A stretch of 59,015 nt of DNA, taken from contig VRUH01000021.1 of the NCBI GenBank assembly GCA_019456185.1, positions 1 to 59,015 of the forward strand, given 5' to 3'. Positions 17,464-25,137 of the stretch are shown here, one piece after another; positions within the stretch are counted from its first letter, which is position 1; each line of letters begins with the position of its first letter. The position numbers and the translations under genes were made by a program. The notes beneath the pieces are model-generated. The model ran no database searches. It was not told the DNA's origin and was given only the letters and a program-made list of their open reading frames with translations. This stretch comes from Candidatus Glassbacteria bacterium (GTDB lineage: Bacteria; Gemmatimonadota; Glassbacteria; GWA2-58-10).

Positions 17464-17736
17464 TCAATACGGGATGACATGATCGTAATCGGTCAACTTG
17501 CGCGCCATCTTCTCGGTGGAGACATGCTCCGCGTCCTCGTTTCCCTGGTTGTTGGTGAAGAACTCGACATCCAATTCCTTCATCATCTCGATGTTGGTGG
17601 AATCCGCCTCGCTCAAATCGAACCTTTTGTCGACGAGGTAAACATGGATGGTGTCATCCATGAGGGTCAAACCCAGCGCCATCCTCAAGGCCTCACCTTG
17701 CCGGTCCCTGACGATTACGGCGATCTTCCGGGTCAT
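17464..17736 (-). CDS. DsrE-like protein lacking cysteine
   Basis: 90 aa, start MTRKIAVIVRDRQGEALRMA. The strand-helix pattern, with DDTIHVYLVDKRFDL and YDHVIPY, suggests the DsrE superfamily. It contains no Cys, unlike catalytic DsrE, so it may be structural. It is the first gene of the leftward E-F-H-like set and of the long minus-strand string down to 9931. The short AT-richer stretch upstream (about 17800-17850) is the probable promoter area. Confidence 0.7.
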   Translation of the reverse strand: MTRKIAVIVRDRQGEALRMALGLTLMDDTIHVYLVDKRFDLSEADSTNIEMMKELDVEFFTNNQGNEDAEHVSTEKMARKLTDYDHVIPY

Positions 17737-17929
17737 TGATCGCGGCCTCCCTAAGTCGTGGTTTGAACCAATCCGGCGGATATCCGAGGCCTCTCAGACT
17801 CCACCGTGCATCACCATATAGAATTACGGTAACAACTCAAACCGATGAGGTGGAACTCATTTCCATGAAACGAGCCAATATTTTGAACCTTTGGTATCCG
17901 TCGCCTGCGGCCCTGGCAACCCGGGATGC

Positions 17930-18226
17930 ATCGGGCATGACGAACTGACGGACCGTCTCGTAGGCGCGGGCAGCCCGCAGCGCCAAGGCGTCGGTGGTAC
18001 ATGGGGCCGACGATCTGCAGGCCGCCCGGCAATCCGTCCGCGGTGAAACCACAGGGGACGAAGGCCGCCGGCTGCTGGGTCAGGTTGAAGGGATAGTTGA
18101 ACGGCGTCCACGCCGACCACCGATCCTGGTCCGCCGGGTCGGCCATCTCGCCCCCGGCGGCGAAGGCTGGGATCGGTAGAGTCGGTGTGAGCAGCAGGTC
18201 ATAGGTGTCGCTTTTCCCACCCCCTC
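17930..18226 (-). pseudogene. Amidase C-terminal remnant with frameshift
   Basis: Minus-strand translation gives YDLLLTPTLPIPAFAAGG, then WTPFNYPFNLTQQPAAFVPC and GLPGGLQIVGP, the C-terminal signature of the amidase/GatA superfamily. The family sequence then continues in another frame as DALALRAARAYETVRQF. The rest of the enzyme, including the catalytic Ser-Ser-Lys region, is missing. It is therefore a 5'-truncated, frameshifted remnant. It lies about 300 bases outside the left attachment repeat, on the chromosomal side. Confidence 0.75.
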
Positions 18227-18533
18227 TGGGCGTCGGGAACGCTTGACGATGTCCCCTTCATCACCGGTACGAGCGCCTCGCCGCCTGACCACAGCGGGGC
18301 TTCGAGCGAGATCTGTCGCCAGCGACGTGGCCGCAGCCAGAGGCTGCCTGCCTTTGGACCAATCTGTTCACTCCAATCCGGCTCGAACAGCTCGGGCGGG
18401 CGTTTCTCGAACCTGGATTTCCTGCTATCCCGAGATTCCGTCGGCGGATGCCCGAGAGGCGGGTCGTCGTTGGGGTGGGCCGATTGGATAAATAGGAGGG
18501 ACAGGTCTGGCGGTGGGTTCGCGGGGGGAAGGG
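18227..18533. other. Chromosomal flank of the island, no gene seen
   Basis: Just over 300 bases of GC-rich sequence between the amidase remnant and the left attachment repeat. Short open frames exist on both strands but none has a family signature or convincing start. Before the island inserted, this sequence should have been directly downstream of the tRNA-Ile gene now at 58299-58375. Confidence 0.4.
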
Positions 18534-18580
18534 TGGTGGGCCCGGCAGGACTCGAACCTGCAACCAGACCGTTATGAGCG
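18534..18580. repeat. Left attachment site: displaced tRNA-Ile 3' end
   Basis: 47 bp identical to 58299-58345, starting with TGGTGGGCCCGG and ending at GTTATGAGCG in the anticodon region. Only the 3' part of a tRNA is present; the sequence beyond 18580 does not complete it. This is the old gene end displaced when the element inserted, not a working tRNA. Confidence 0.9.
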
Positions 18581-18709
18581 CGATTTTACGGTGAATCCCA
18601 GTGAAACCCCATGAACGACGATATCACGAAAATGCCTTCCATATCATCATGTTACAACGCACCGCCCAAATATCGTTGTGCATGCAGATTCACCATGTTA
18701 CATTCAATC

Positions 18710-18756
18710 TGCACTTACAGTGCACTTACAGAACGCCCCCCGATTTGCACTTACAG
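18710..18756 (+). repeat. Three TGCACTTACAG repeats, probable integrase arm sites (left)
   Basis: TGCACTTACAG occurs at 18710-18720, 18721-18731 and 18746-18756, just upstream of the integrase start at 18771. Related copies are found inside the right end at 58234-58255. Paired short repeats near both att sites are typical of arm-type binding sites for lambda-like integrases. Their place in the integrase promoter region also suggests autoregulation. Confidence 0.65.
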
Positions 18757-18770
18757 AAAGAGGGTCACGT

Positions 18771-19985
18771 GTGCAAGCGGTAATCAGCAACACCTTCCTC
18801 AAGGCTATCAAGCCGGCGGACAGGCCCTACGAGGTACGCGATACCCAACTCAAGGGCCTGATCCTGAGGGTCCAACCCAGTGGCGTCATGGCCTATTACG
18901 TCGAGTATGGCCGTGGACGGCGGATCAATCTCGGACGGGCCGATGCAGTCACCCCGGCCCAGGCCCGGGCCAGTGCCAAGGCCGTTCTCGCGGAAGCCTA
19001 CAAGGGCGGAGACCCGAGGACCAGCCGGTGCAAGATCAAGGCCCATACTCTCGCCACCTTCATCGCCGAGGTCTACACCCCCTGGGCCGAGGCCAACATC
19101 CGCACCCATCGGAAGACGGTTGCCAGGTTGCAGGGCAACTTCCCCGACCTCCAGGACCGGAAGCTGGCCGACATCACCCCATGGCAGGTCGAGAAATGGC
19201 GGACGGCCCGGCTGAAATCGGGGATCAAGAAGACCACCGTCAACCGTGACCTCGACGACCTCAAGTCCTCCCTGGCCAAGGCGGTCGAATGGGGACTGCT
19301 CACGACCCACCCCATAGGAAGCGTCAAGCGGGTCCGGGTGGACACCAACCCGACGTCACGGTTTCTCGCCGACGACGAACATGCCCGCCTGATGGCGGCC
19401 CTCAAGGAACGTGAGGAACACCTCCGCCAGGACCGGGACAGCGCCAACGAATGGCGCCGGGATCGCGGCTATCCGCTATTGCCCAACCTACGCGCGGTTT
19501 CCTTCGCCGACCACCTGCGGCCCATGATCATCTGCAGCCTGAACACCGGATTGCGCCGTGGCGAACTGTTCGGTCTCACTTGGCAAGTCGTACACCTCGC
19601 CGAGGCCTACATCACGGTGCGTGGTGCCACCGCCAAGAGTCTCCGAACCCGTCATGTGCCCTTGAATGGTGAAGCCCAACATTGCCTGATGAACTGGAAG
19701 GAGCAAGCCATAGATGCCGACGGTCTGGTATTTCCGGGCAAGGACGGCAAGCGGTTCGACAACGTCAACAGCTCCTGGCGGCGGATCCTGAAAAGTGCCG
19801 GCATTCGGAACTTCCGCTGGCATGATCTCCGCCACGACTTCGCCTCGAAGCTGGTCATGGCCGGCGTCGACCTGAACACGGTGCGCGAACTCCTCGGCCA
19901 CGCCGACCTGCAGATGACCCTGCGCTACGCCCACCTGGCGCCAGAGCATAAGGCGGCGGCGGTGGCACGGCTCGTTAGGGTGTAA
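18771..19985 (+). CDS. int: Tyrosine recombinase / integrase of the island
   Basis: 404 aa from the GTG at 18771, with AGAGGG six bases upstream; longer frames run through the arm-type repeats. The N-terminal region (PYEVRDTQLKGLILRVQPSG) is the DUF4102-like arm-binding domain. A core-binding helical domain follows. The catalytic domain shows all expected residues: Arg in TGLRRGELFGL, Lys in the ATAKSLRTRH hairpin, HDLRHDFASK (H-x-x-R), and LLGHADLQMTLRYAHL with the nucleophilic Tyr. It appears intact. It should recombine the 47-bp tRNA-Ile sites. It lies next to the displaced att copy rather than the intact tRNA, an uncommon orientation. Confidence 0.93.
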   Translation: MQAVISNTFLKAIKPADRPYEVRDTQLKGLILRVQPSGVMAYYVEYGRGRRINLGRADAVTPAQARASAKAVLAEAYKGGDPRTSRCKIKAHTLATFIAEVYTPWAEANIRTHRKTVARLQGNFPDLQDRKLADITPWQVEKWRTARLKSGIKKTTVNRDLDDLKSSLAKAVEWGLLTTHPIGSVKRVRVDTNPTSRFLADDEHARLMAALKEREEHLRQDRDSANEWRRDRGYPLLPNLRAVSFADHLRPMIICSLNTGLRRGELFGLTWQVVHLAEAYITVRGATAKSLRTRHVPLNGEAQHCLMNWKEQAIDADGLVFPGKDGKRFDNVNSSWRRILKSAGIRNFRWHDLRHDFASKLVMAGVDLNTVRELLGHADLQMTLRYAHLAPEHKAAAVARLVRV

Positions 19986-20536
19986 TGATGGTAGATAATC
20001 CTCGAAATGCTGGACGAAGCGTCAAGCCTGGATCACTCGAAGAATTTTTTAAATACGAGCTTGAAATTCTTGAGCGCGCATTCAACGCTGGAAACGAAGG
20101 TGCTTTGTTTGAAGCAATCATGTTTTGCTTCAGCGATAACTCTTATGGGAAAATTTCTACTGCGGATTTTCTTGATGATCAGGGGGTGATCCTGCCGCGA
20201 TGGGTTGTCGAGGCAATGGTTGTTCGTCAATTTCGATACATGATGGACCTCGCCTCAACGGGCACTGGTCGCAATGCAAAATGGGCAAGTCGGTTCCGTC
20301 AGGACATGATCGATTACGCTCGCTACGATGCCGTTTTGGAGCTTCGTGAGCATTTTTATCTTAAAGTTAAATGGGACGACGTTTACGACCGCGCCAGCGA
20401 ACTGCTGGCAGACACTTCAGCCGCAGGCGCTTCCGATACGATCAGGGGTAGTTACTTCCGGGTGCGCCGTCGGATGAAAAAGAACCCGTTGCGCTACAAG
20501 GTATTTAAGTACCTGCGTGTTAAGGGACTGGTGTGA
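19985..20536 (+). CDS. Hypothetical protein co-transcribed with the integrase
   Basis: 183 aa, ATG overlapping the integrase stop by one base (TAATG). The protein is largely helical, with acidic and basic stretches, no membrane segment and no signal peptide. It ends in a basic tail (RVRRRMKKNPLRYKVFKY). No family was recognised. Base composition is lower in GC than the integrase, suggesting a different origin. The stop codon lies inside a 10-bp hairpin. Confidence 0.7.
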   Translation: MMVDNPRNAGRSVKPGSLEEFFKYELEILERAFNAGNEGALFEAIMFCFSDNSYGKISTADFLDDQGVILPRWVVEAMVVRQFRYMMDLASTGTGRNAKWASRFRQDMIDYARYDAVLELREHFYLKVKWDDVYDRASELLADTSAAGASDTIRGSYFRVRRRMKKNPLRYKVFKYLRVKGLV

Positions 20537-20559
20537 GAAATCATCATAGTTTCTCACAC
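20531..20559 (+). terminator. Hairpin overlapping a stop codon
   Basis: GTGTGAGAAA at 20531-20540 pairs with TTTCTCACAC at 20550-20559 across a 9-base loop; a T-run (ATTTTT) follows at about 20568. This could terminate the integrase transcript. The symmetric sequence upstream of the AlpA-like gene could also be an operator. Confidence 0.5.
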
Positions 20560-20621
20560 TAGAGGAATTTTTCCGTTTCCCCTTGAATGCCTCCTAGTAC
20601 CTCAAGGAACTTGGAGGCACC

Positions 20622-20858
20622 ATGAAGAGCAGCATAGTTCCCCAAACTCTTTCTGATCGTGAAACGGCGTTCTATATCGGGATGTCATCTTCCTGGCTGC
20701 GTCAGTCCCGCGTGACGGGGAACCCGGATGCCCCGCCCTTTATCAAGATTGGCAGGTCGGTGCGATATCTCCGCGAGGATCTTGAAGCCTGGTTGAGGTC
20801 GAAGCGCCGGACTTCAACAGTGCATGCCGCAAATCCCGATACGCAGAATTCCCATTAA
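20622..20858 (+). CDS. AlpA/MerR-like helix-turn-helix protein
   Basis: 78 aa. The pattern LSDRETAFYIGMSSSWLRQSR followed by PPFIKIGRSVRYLREDLEAWL is the small HTH_17/AlpA domain found in excisionases and regulators of integrative elements. SD-like GGAGG precedes the ATG. Its position close to the integrase suggests a recombination directionality factor or activator. The C-terminal 15 residues are polar and probably disordered. Confidence 0.85.
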   Translation: MKSSIVPQTLSDRETAFYIGMSSSWLRQSRVTGNPDAPPFIKIGRSVRYLREDLEAWLRSKRRTSTVHAANPDTQNSH

Positions 20859-21030
20859 AGCCGTCAAGGATCTTATCGCGGTGACCGAGCAAGACACCCA
20901 TATAGCAGTTGAAGGGTTGCTTTCGGAATACGCTGGGAAAAATGAAATCACACGTACGTTCGGGATAAGGAGCCATGAAAGCACCATTGTTCGCCAACCC
21001 CGCACGAAAAACAAGGCGACAGTATTATGA
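20824..21030 (+). CDS. Small hypothetical protein
   Basis: 68 aa, overlapping the end of the AlpA-like gene by 35 bases and the next gene by four (ATGA). The second overlap is typical of translational coupling. The sequence (IPIKAVKDLIAVTEQDTHIAVEGLL) is helical and basic near the end. No family was recognised. Without it there would be a 168-base gap, so it is plausible but not certain. Confidence 0.45.
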   Translation: MPQIPIRRIPIKAVKDLIAVTEQDTHIAVEGLLSEYAGKNEITRTFGIRSHESTIVRQPRTKNKATVL

Positions 21031-21785
21031 GCTTCCAAGTCATGGAGCTCGTTTACCAACTGAAACTACCCACAAACCGGAAGTTCGTGTTGGTAACGTT
21101 AGCGAAATTCGCGAGCGATGATGGGAGCCGAGTATTTCCATCTGTTGCGACTGTTGCTCGTCTCTGCGGTCTTGCGACACGAACTGTACAACGGTGCTTG
21201 AAATCTCTCGTGATGTCTCGAATCCTGGTGATCGGTTCCCATGAAAAGGGTGGCCGGCACCCACGAGTCTACGCAATTGACCTGCAAAGAGTTCGTGATC
21301 TTCTTGGCAGTAAGAGAGAGGCCGGCCAAAAGGGCGATAATCATGATTCAGGTCACCACCAAGAAACGGATGATTCTGTGTCACACCAAAGCTATGCAAG
21401 GGGTGACACCTCGGCACTTATCAACAATGAGGGGGGTGACGATCAGCGCTTAAGGGATGACACGGAAGCCGTTCAGGGGTGCCAAAGCCTGTCACCCGAT
21501 TCTTCAGGAATAGTTATTAATAAAAGAGAAACAACCCGCGACAAAGACGACACCAACCACACTCAGTTTGGTTCAGCGGACTGGGCAGAATGTCAAGAAA
21601 TGCTAGCCACCCAATTTGGGCAGCAAGATTACAACTCGTGGATCAAATTGCTGTGCTTCAAGGAATATGCTGGTGGGGTTATCTATCTTAAGGTCCCATC
21701 GCGCTTTATCAGTGATTATGTGAGAGAGCATTTTCAATTGGGCCTTCAGGAGACGCTGGGCCTTCATGTACAAATTGACCATTAA
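21027..21785 (+). CDS. Winged-helix protein with a DnaA-N-like C-terminus
   Basis: 252 aa. Residues 1-90 form a RepA/HTH_36-like winged helix: LTNRK-like PTNRKFVLVTLAKFASDDG, FPSVATVARLCGLATRTVQR and KSLVMSRILVIGS. Residues about 90-185 are polar and probably disordered. The last 65 residues (WAECQEMLATQFGQQDYNSW...YLKVPSRFISDYVREHF) look like DnaA domain I/II-linked N-terminal sequence, which recruits the replicative helicase. The combination suggests replication or maintenance of the excised element, or regulation. Both domain calls come from pattern recognition only. Confidence 0.75.
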   Translation: MSFQVMELVYQLKLPTNRKFVLVTLAKFASDDGSRVFPSVATVARLCGLATRTVQRCLKSLVMSRILVIGSHEKGGRHPRVYAIDLQRVRDLLGSKREAGQKGDNHDSGHHQETDDSVSHQSYARGDTSALINNEGGDDQRLRDDTEAVQGCQSLSPDSSGIVINKRETTRDKDDTNHTQFGSADWAECQEMLATQFGQQDYNSWIKLLCFKEYAGGVIYLKVPSRFISDYVREHFQLGLQETLGLHVQIDH

Positions 21786-21941
21786 GCACATAGATTAATT
21801 AAGGGGCTGTCCTAGATATAGACGACACTAGCCATCAGTGACCATCTGCCCGAGGCTTAGTGCCCTCGATCAATCGCCTACAATGCAGTAGCCTCTCAAT
21901 ACGCTTCGCAGATTATTTTGGCAGACCAAAGGAGATGACCA

Positions 21942-22253
21942 ATGCCGAGACGAGCAAAACGATCACAATCCAAGCACGACGTGGAGGTCCGGCGGATCGC
22001 TAAGGACCTGAAAGACAAGGGCTACGAGGTGCAGGCTGACATCCGTGGGCACAGCAGGCCCGATACCATCGGGGGATTGCGCCCCGACGTGATTGCAAGG
22101 AAGGGCATCGAACGTAAAATTGTTGAGGTCGAGACCTCGGAATCCCGCAGCACCCCCCGAGACCTCAAGCAGCAACGAGCCTTTCGTCAAGCAGCAAACC
22201 GCTCCAAGAACACTACATTCCGACGAGTGATCGTTAAGACTGAGGATGATTAG
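21942..22253 (+). CDS. Small PD-(D/E)XK-like protein
   Basis: 103 aa. The core RPDVIARKGIERKIVEVET has the spacing of a restriction-endonuclease-like site (Asp, then Glu-x-Glu/Thr), followed by a conserved-looking helix DLKQQRAFRQAANRS. Similar single-domain proteins occur beside mobile-element genes. The usual Glu-x-Lys is replaced by VEVET, so catalytic activity is uncertain. The 156 bases upstream contain no recognised feature. Confidence 0.6.
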   Translation: MPRRAKRSQSKHDVEVRRIAKDLKDKGYEVQADIRGHSRPDTIGGLRPDVIARKGIERKIVEVETSESRSTPRDLKQQRAFRQAANRSKNTTFRRVIVKTEDD

Positions 22254-22527
22254 GGCGGCGTTGGCATAATCAAGGCCATCGTGACCTGCTTTACCTGCTC
22301 CGAACGTCGAGAGGATCATAGCCAGATTGCTTGTTCCCGGCGTAGCAGACAGCGATGTACCAGCCGTAGCGATCGCGCCTAGGGGTAGGGGGTTTCGATT
22401 TCTAGCGATCGTGGCCCGTGGACCGGTGGGAAGTTTAGCGTGATCGTCCGCGAAATTAGGTAGGGGGGGGGTCGGGTATGGGGGAGTGACGGGAGTTCCT
22501 TCAGAGAGCTCCAAGGGGTGCACCCTT

Positions 22528-23403
22528 TCATTTCATGCTGTTGTTGACGAAATCCATCTGGACGCTGACCTGACGCAGGGCCAGTTCGATGGCCTTGAGC
22601 GACTTCCGCATCTCGGCCATGCGGTCGGCAAGAGTGCCGGCCCTGGTCGGGTTGACCTTGTAGATGGCGACGACCTCGTTGTCGCGGATGCCGGCATTGA
22701 GCAGGGCCGCGACCTGTTCGATCTTGCGCTCGAAGCCGCGGGCCAGCTTGACATCCTGGTCGGTGGCCGCCGGCGCCGCGTCCTGATCGAAGATGGCGGT
22801 CTGGGCTTCGGCCTCGACCAGGGCGTTGGCGGTGGCCCTGAGCGTTTCGTAGGTGGGGCACTTGCCGGTTCTGATCGCCCGGAAAAGGGTGTCCTGGCCC
22901 CGGTCGTCGAGGCGGGCGAGCTCGGTCGCCTGGCTAGGTGAAATCTGGCCGGTGGCGAGCAGCTTCCGGTAGCCGGGCTGGAGCTTCAACAGCGCGGTCC
23001 GCTCGGTGATCCGCCAGGGCTGCTTGATGCCGAGCCGGCGGGCCAGTTGCTCGGGCGTATAGCCGTGATCGTCGAGCATTTTCCGATAGGCGTGGGCTTC
23101 CTCCAGCGGCGAAATGTCGACCCTTTGCAGGTTCTCGATGATAGCCTGCTCGGCCGCCTCGCGGCCGTCGATCTCGACGACCTGGGCGGCGATCGTCGGC
23201 AACCCGACCAGCTTGTGAGCCCGGTAGCGGCGTTCACCGGCGACGATAACGTAGCCGGCCTGGTCGGGCCGCACGATAATCGGCTGCATGAGGCCGTGTT
23301 CGCTGATCGAAGCGGCCAATTCACGCAGCTTGCCTTGGTCGAAGTCCTTGCGCGGTTGGTCGGGATTGGGATGGACCTGGTCCAGAGGTAGCTCGCTGAG
23401 CAT
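22528..23403 (-). CDS. parB: ParB-like DNA-binding protein
   Basis: 291 aa from the ATG at 23403 (AGGAGAG upstream); the longer open frame upstream was rejected. The N-terminal ParB/Srx domain is clear: ELPLDQVHPNPDQPRKDFD, LMQPIIVRP, IVAGERRYRAHK and AIIENLQRVDISPLEEA. A central HTH follows (YTPEQLARRLGIKQPW). The C-terminal helical part is specific to plasmid/element ParB-like proteins. There is no ParA gene nearby, so it may act as a regulator or in stabilisation without classical partitioning. It is the last gene of a minus-strand run from 25505. Confidence 0.88.
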   Translation of the reverse strand: MLSELPLDQVHPNPDQPRKDFDQGKLRELAASISEHGLMQPIIVRPDQAGYVIVAGERRYRAHKLVGLPTIAAQVVEIDGREAAEQAIIENLQRVDISPLEEAHAYRKMLDDHGYTPEQLARRLGIKQPWRITERTALLKLQPGYRKLLATGQISPSQATELARLDDRGQDTLFRAIRTGKCPTYETLRATANALVEAEAQTAIFDQDAAPAATDQDVKLARGFERKIEQVAALLNAGIRDNEVVAIYKVNPTRAGTLADRMAEMRKSLKAIELALRQVSVQMDFVNNSMK

Positions 23404-23501
23404 GGGGTCTCTCCTGTGGAAGGGTGGCATTGCGGGGTGCGGGTGCCGCGTCTTAGCCCCCCTTGACATGCGGCGAGGCAATTCACCGACCCCGTTCCTG
23501 T

Positions 23502-23891
23502 TCATTCGAACCCCGGCAACATGAAGCCGGGGATCGATCGCCTCTCGTACTCGGGGACCTCGATGCCGAGGGTGTCGGACAGCCATTCGGCGACCATCCG
23601 GCGATGGCACCAGTTGTCGTCGCCGAACGGCGGTTTCTCGAAGCACAACAGCACCGGCTCGAACCCGCCGGCCAGGCGCTGCAGGTCATCGACCACGCGG
23701 GACGGGTCGAGCGGCCCCAGGATGTCGTGGAAGTAGGCGGCCCGATAGGGCTCGTAGCGCATCGACAGCATGGGGTAGGTGGGAGCCAGCGGCCGATAGA
23801 ACCGGTAGCCTGGCGGGATGCTGCGTGGCGTTCCCCGCGAAATTCCGATGCGCCCAGGGCCGGTATAGGTGAAGTAACTCGCCGTTTTCAC
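23502..23891 (-). CDS. DUF488-like protein
   Basis: 129 aa. Start MKTASYFTYTGPGRIGISRG and the C-terminal PVLLCFEKPPFGDDNWCHRR match the DUF488 family pattern, including the Cys-His-Arg motif. DUF488 proteins are common in plasmids and islands; their biochemical role is not established. It is transcribed leftward toward parB, 98 bases away. Confidence 0.75.
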   Translation of the reverse strand: MKTASYFTYTGPGRIGISRGTPRSIPPGYRFYRPLAPTYPMLSMRYEPYRAAYFHDILGPLDPSRVVDDLQRLAGGFEPVLLCFEKPPFGDDNWCHRRMVAEWLSDTLGIEVPEYERRSIPGFMLPGFE

Positions 23892-23907
23892 GTGTCAGAT
23901 CCCTTGC

Positions 23908-24351
23908 CTAGCCCTCATGGGCCTGGACGACCCGGTGGCTGTCGGCGGTGCGGATGGTCGCGGCGTCGATGCCGTGGCCCTGACTGACCAGGTTGCGCAG
24001 CCAGGTTGCCAGGAAGCTGTTCAGTTCGCGTTGAACCCTGGCCCGTCGCGGTGGATCGGCCAGGGCGACGGCCCGGTAGCCGAAGGTGTCTTGATAGGTC
24101 AGGGCCACGACCGTCTTGTCGACGAAGTTGACATGTACCTCCATGTCCGGGTCCGACACCATGTCGCCGTTGACCTTGTAATAGTGGGACAGCGCGATCA
24201 GCGCGGCGAGTTCGTTGCCGTGCAGATAGTCTATGTGCAGGTCCATGTAACCGGGGACCTTCGATCTGGCGGCGTCGAAGCGGTTGTCGCGGATGAATTC
24301 GACATCGATCAGCTTGGCCAGCATCTTGAAATTCCGTTCGGGAATGGTCAT
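23908..24351 (-). CDS. Hypothetical plasmid-type protein (possibly DUF6908-like)
   Basis: 147 aa. Features include LAALIALSHYYKVNGDMVSDPDMEVHVNF and YQDTFGYRAVAL, which resemble plasmid-borne proteins with a conserved Asp-Pro-Asp/Glu-Met motif. The family assignment is uncertain. It contains no membrane segment. It ends 16 bases before the DUF488-like gene, in the same transcript direction, with two GC-rich hairpins just upstream (24379-24420). Confidence 0.65.
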   Translation of the reverse strand: MTIPERNFKMLAKLIDVEFIRDNRFDAARSKVPGYMDLHIDYLHGNELAALIALSHYYKVNGDMVSDPDMEVHVNFVDKTVVALTYQDTFGYRAVALADPPRRARVQRELNSFLATWLRNLVSQGHGIDAATIRTADSHRVVQAHEG

Positions 24352-24378
24352 CTTCTCCGTCTCCTGTGCAAGGGAGCT

Positions 24379-24420
24379 GCCCCCGCAAGGGGGCTGAGGG
24401 CCGGGCCTTCGGGCCCGGCC
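24379..24420. terminator. Two adjacent GC-rich hairpins with stable tetraloops
   Basis: GCCCCC-GCAA-GGGGGC at 24379-24394 and GGCCGGGCC-TTCG-GGCCCGGCC at 24399-24420. As plus-strand RNA the loops are GCAA and UUCG, both very stable tetraloops. TGTTTATT follows on the plus strand, but there is no T-run on the minus strand, where the genes lie. Function is uncertain: a terminator, or an RNA element between the minus-strand genes. Confidence 0.45.
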
Positions 24421-24486
24421 TGTTTATTACCCGGGGTGTTCCTCCATCACCTGCTGTTCGTATTCGGCGGTATCGACGATTGTCTC

Positions 24487-24690
24487 TTAGAGGTCACGGT
24501 GGTCTCCGGACAGTACGGCGATGATCGCGATGTCGTCGGAGTCCATGCCGCCCCCGGCCATCCGCCGCTTGGCGACGCGGGCGGCGATGGTCGGGCTTAC
24601 GGCTTCGACCGGTTCGACGAAGGTGCCTTCACGGAGGCAGGGTAAAGCGGTCGCTTCCGGATAGTCGCCGATCACGGTATAGGTGCTCAT
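24487..24690 (-). CDS. Small hypothetical protein
   Basis: 67 aa from the ATG at 24690, with AAAGG at proper spacing. Start MSTYTVIGDYPEATALPCLR. The pattern EAVSPTIAARVAKRRMAGGG, then an Ile-rich segment (DIAIIAVLSGDH), is soluble-like. No family was recognised. It starts two bases after the stop of the upstream small gene, so the two are probably coupled. Confidence 0.6.
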   Translation of the reverse strand: MSTYTVIGDYPEATALPCLREGTFVEPVEAVSPTIAARVAKRRMAGGGMDSDDIAIIAVLSGDHRDL

Positions 24691-24692
24691 GG

Positions 24693-24971
24693 TCAGGCCT
24701 TTCGCTGCTGAGAGATCTTGGTTCCGAAGCGGGCGCTGGGCTTGTTGTTCCGCTCGGCGTGGTAGCGGGCTTCCTGCCGACTCAGGCGCCTGATCTGCGC
24801 CGCCGACCATCCGAGCAGGAGAAGCCATTCGACGTCGCGCCTGAAGGGCGCTTTCTTCGGTTTCCGCTTCGCAATGGCGATGCGTTTGCCCCGGCGGGCC
24901 GCCCCTTTTGACGGCCCGGGTTCACTCTCCCGGCGCAGGAATGAGGGGATGTCGAGCAGGTCGTCGTCCAT
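24693..24971 (-). CDS. Small basic hypothetical protein
   Basis: 92 aa, start MDDDLLDIPSFLRRESEPG. The middle is very basic (RRGKRIAIAKRKPKKAPFRR), followed by LLLLGWSAAQIRRLSRQEARY, a possible HTH-like helix pair. It may bind nucleic acid. No family was recognised. It lies in the leftward run of small genes upstream of parB. Confidence 0.65.
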   Translation of the reverse strand: MDDDLLDIPSFLRRESEPGPSKGAARRGKRIAIAKRKPKKAPFRRDVEWLLLLGWSAAQIRRLSRQEARYHAERNNKPSARFGTKISQQRKA

Positions 24972-25137
24972 CGGTGCTCTCCCTTGGTGACCGGGTGACG
25001 CGATGGGCCGGCACCGCGGCCGGGAACGGCAGGCCCCGTTCCCAGACCAGGATGCGGCCCGGATGATGCCGGGATGGGCCGATATATCGTGCCGGGTGCT
25101 CCCGCCCGTTCCAGTGGACCATGCAATCGAAGATCAT
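24922..25137 (-). CDS. Small hypothetical protein, coupled to its upstream neighbour
   Basis: 71 aa. The ATG at 25137 overlaps the stop of the upstream gene (ATGA), which supports translation. The N-terminal part (MIFDCMVHWNGREHPARYIG) looks protein-like; the C-terminal 30 residues are Pro/Arg-rich and overlap the next gene by 50 bases. The true end may differ. No family was recognised. Confidence 0.45.
   Translation of the reverse strand: MIFDCMVHWNGREHPARYIGPSRHHPGRILVWERGLPFPAAVPAHRVTRSPRESTDGRRPARHPLIPAPGE

Noticed and set aside
18534-18580. Possible second tRNA-Ile gene
   Set aside because: Only the 3' 47 bases are present; there is no D-arm or 5' acceptor strand.
18710-18756. Possible short CRISPR-like array
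   Set aside because: The repeats are 11 bases, irregularly spaced and also found at the other island end, as expected for integrase arm sites; there are no cas genes.
22404-22527. Extended minus-strand frame downstream of parB
   Set aside because: It belongs to another frame that shadows parB; the ParB protein ends at 22528 with a normal stop.
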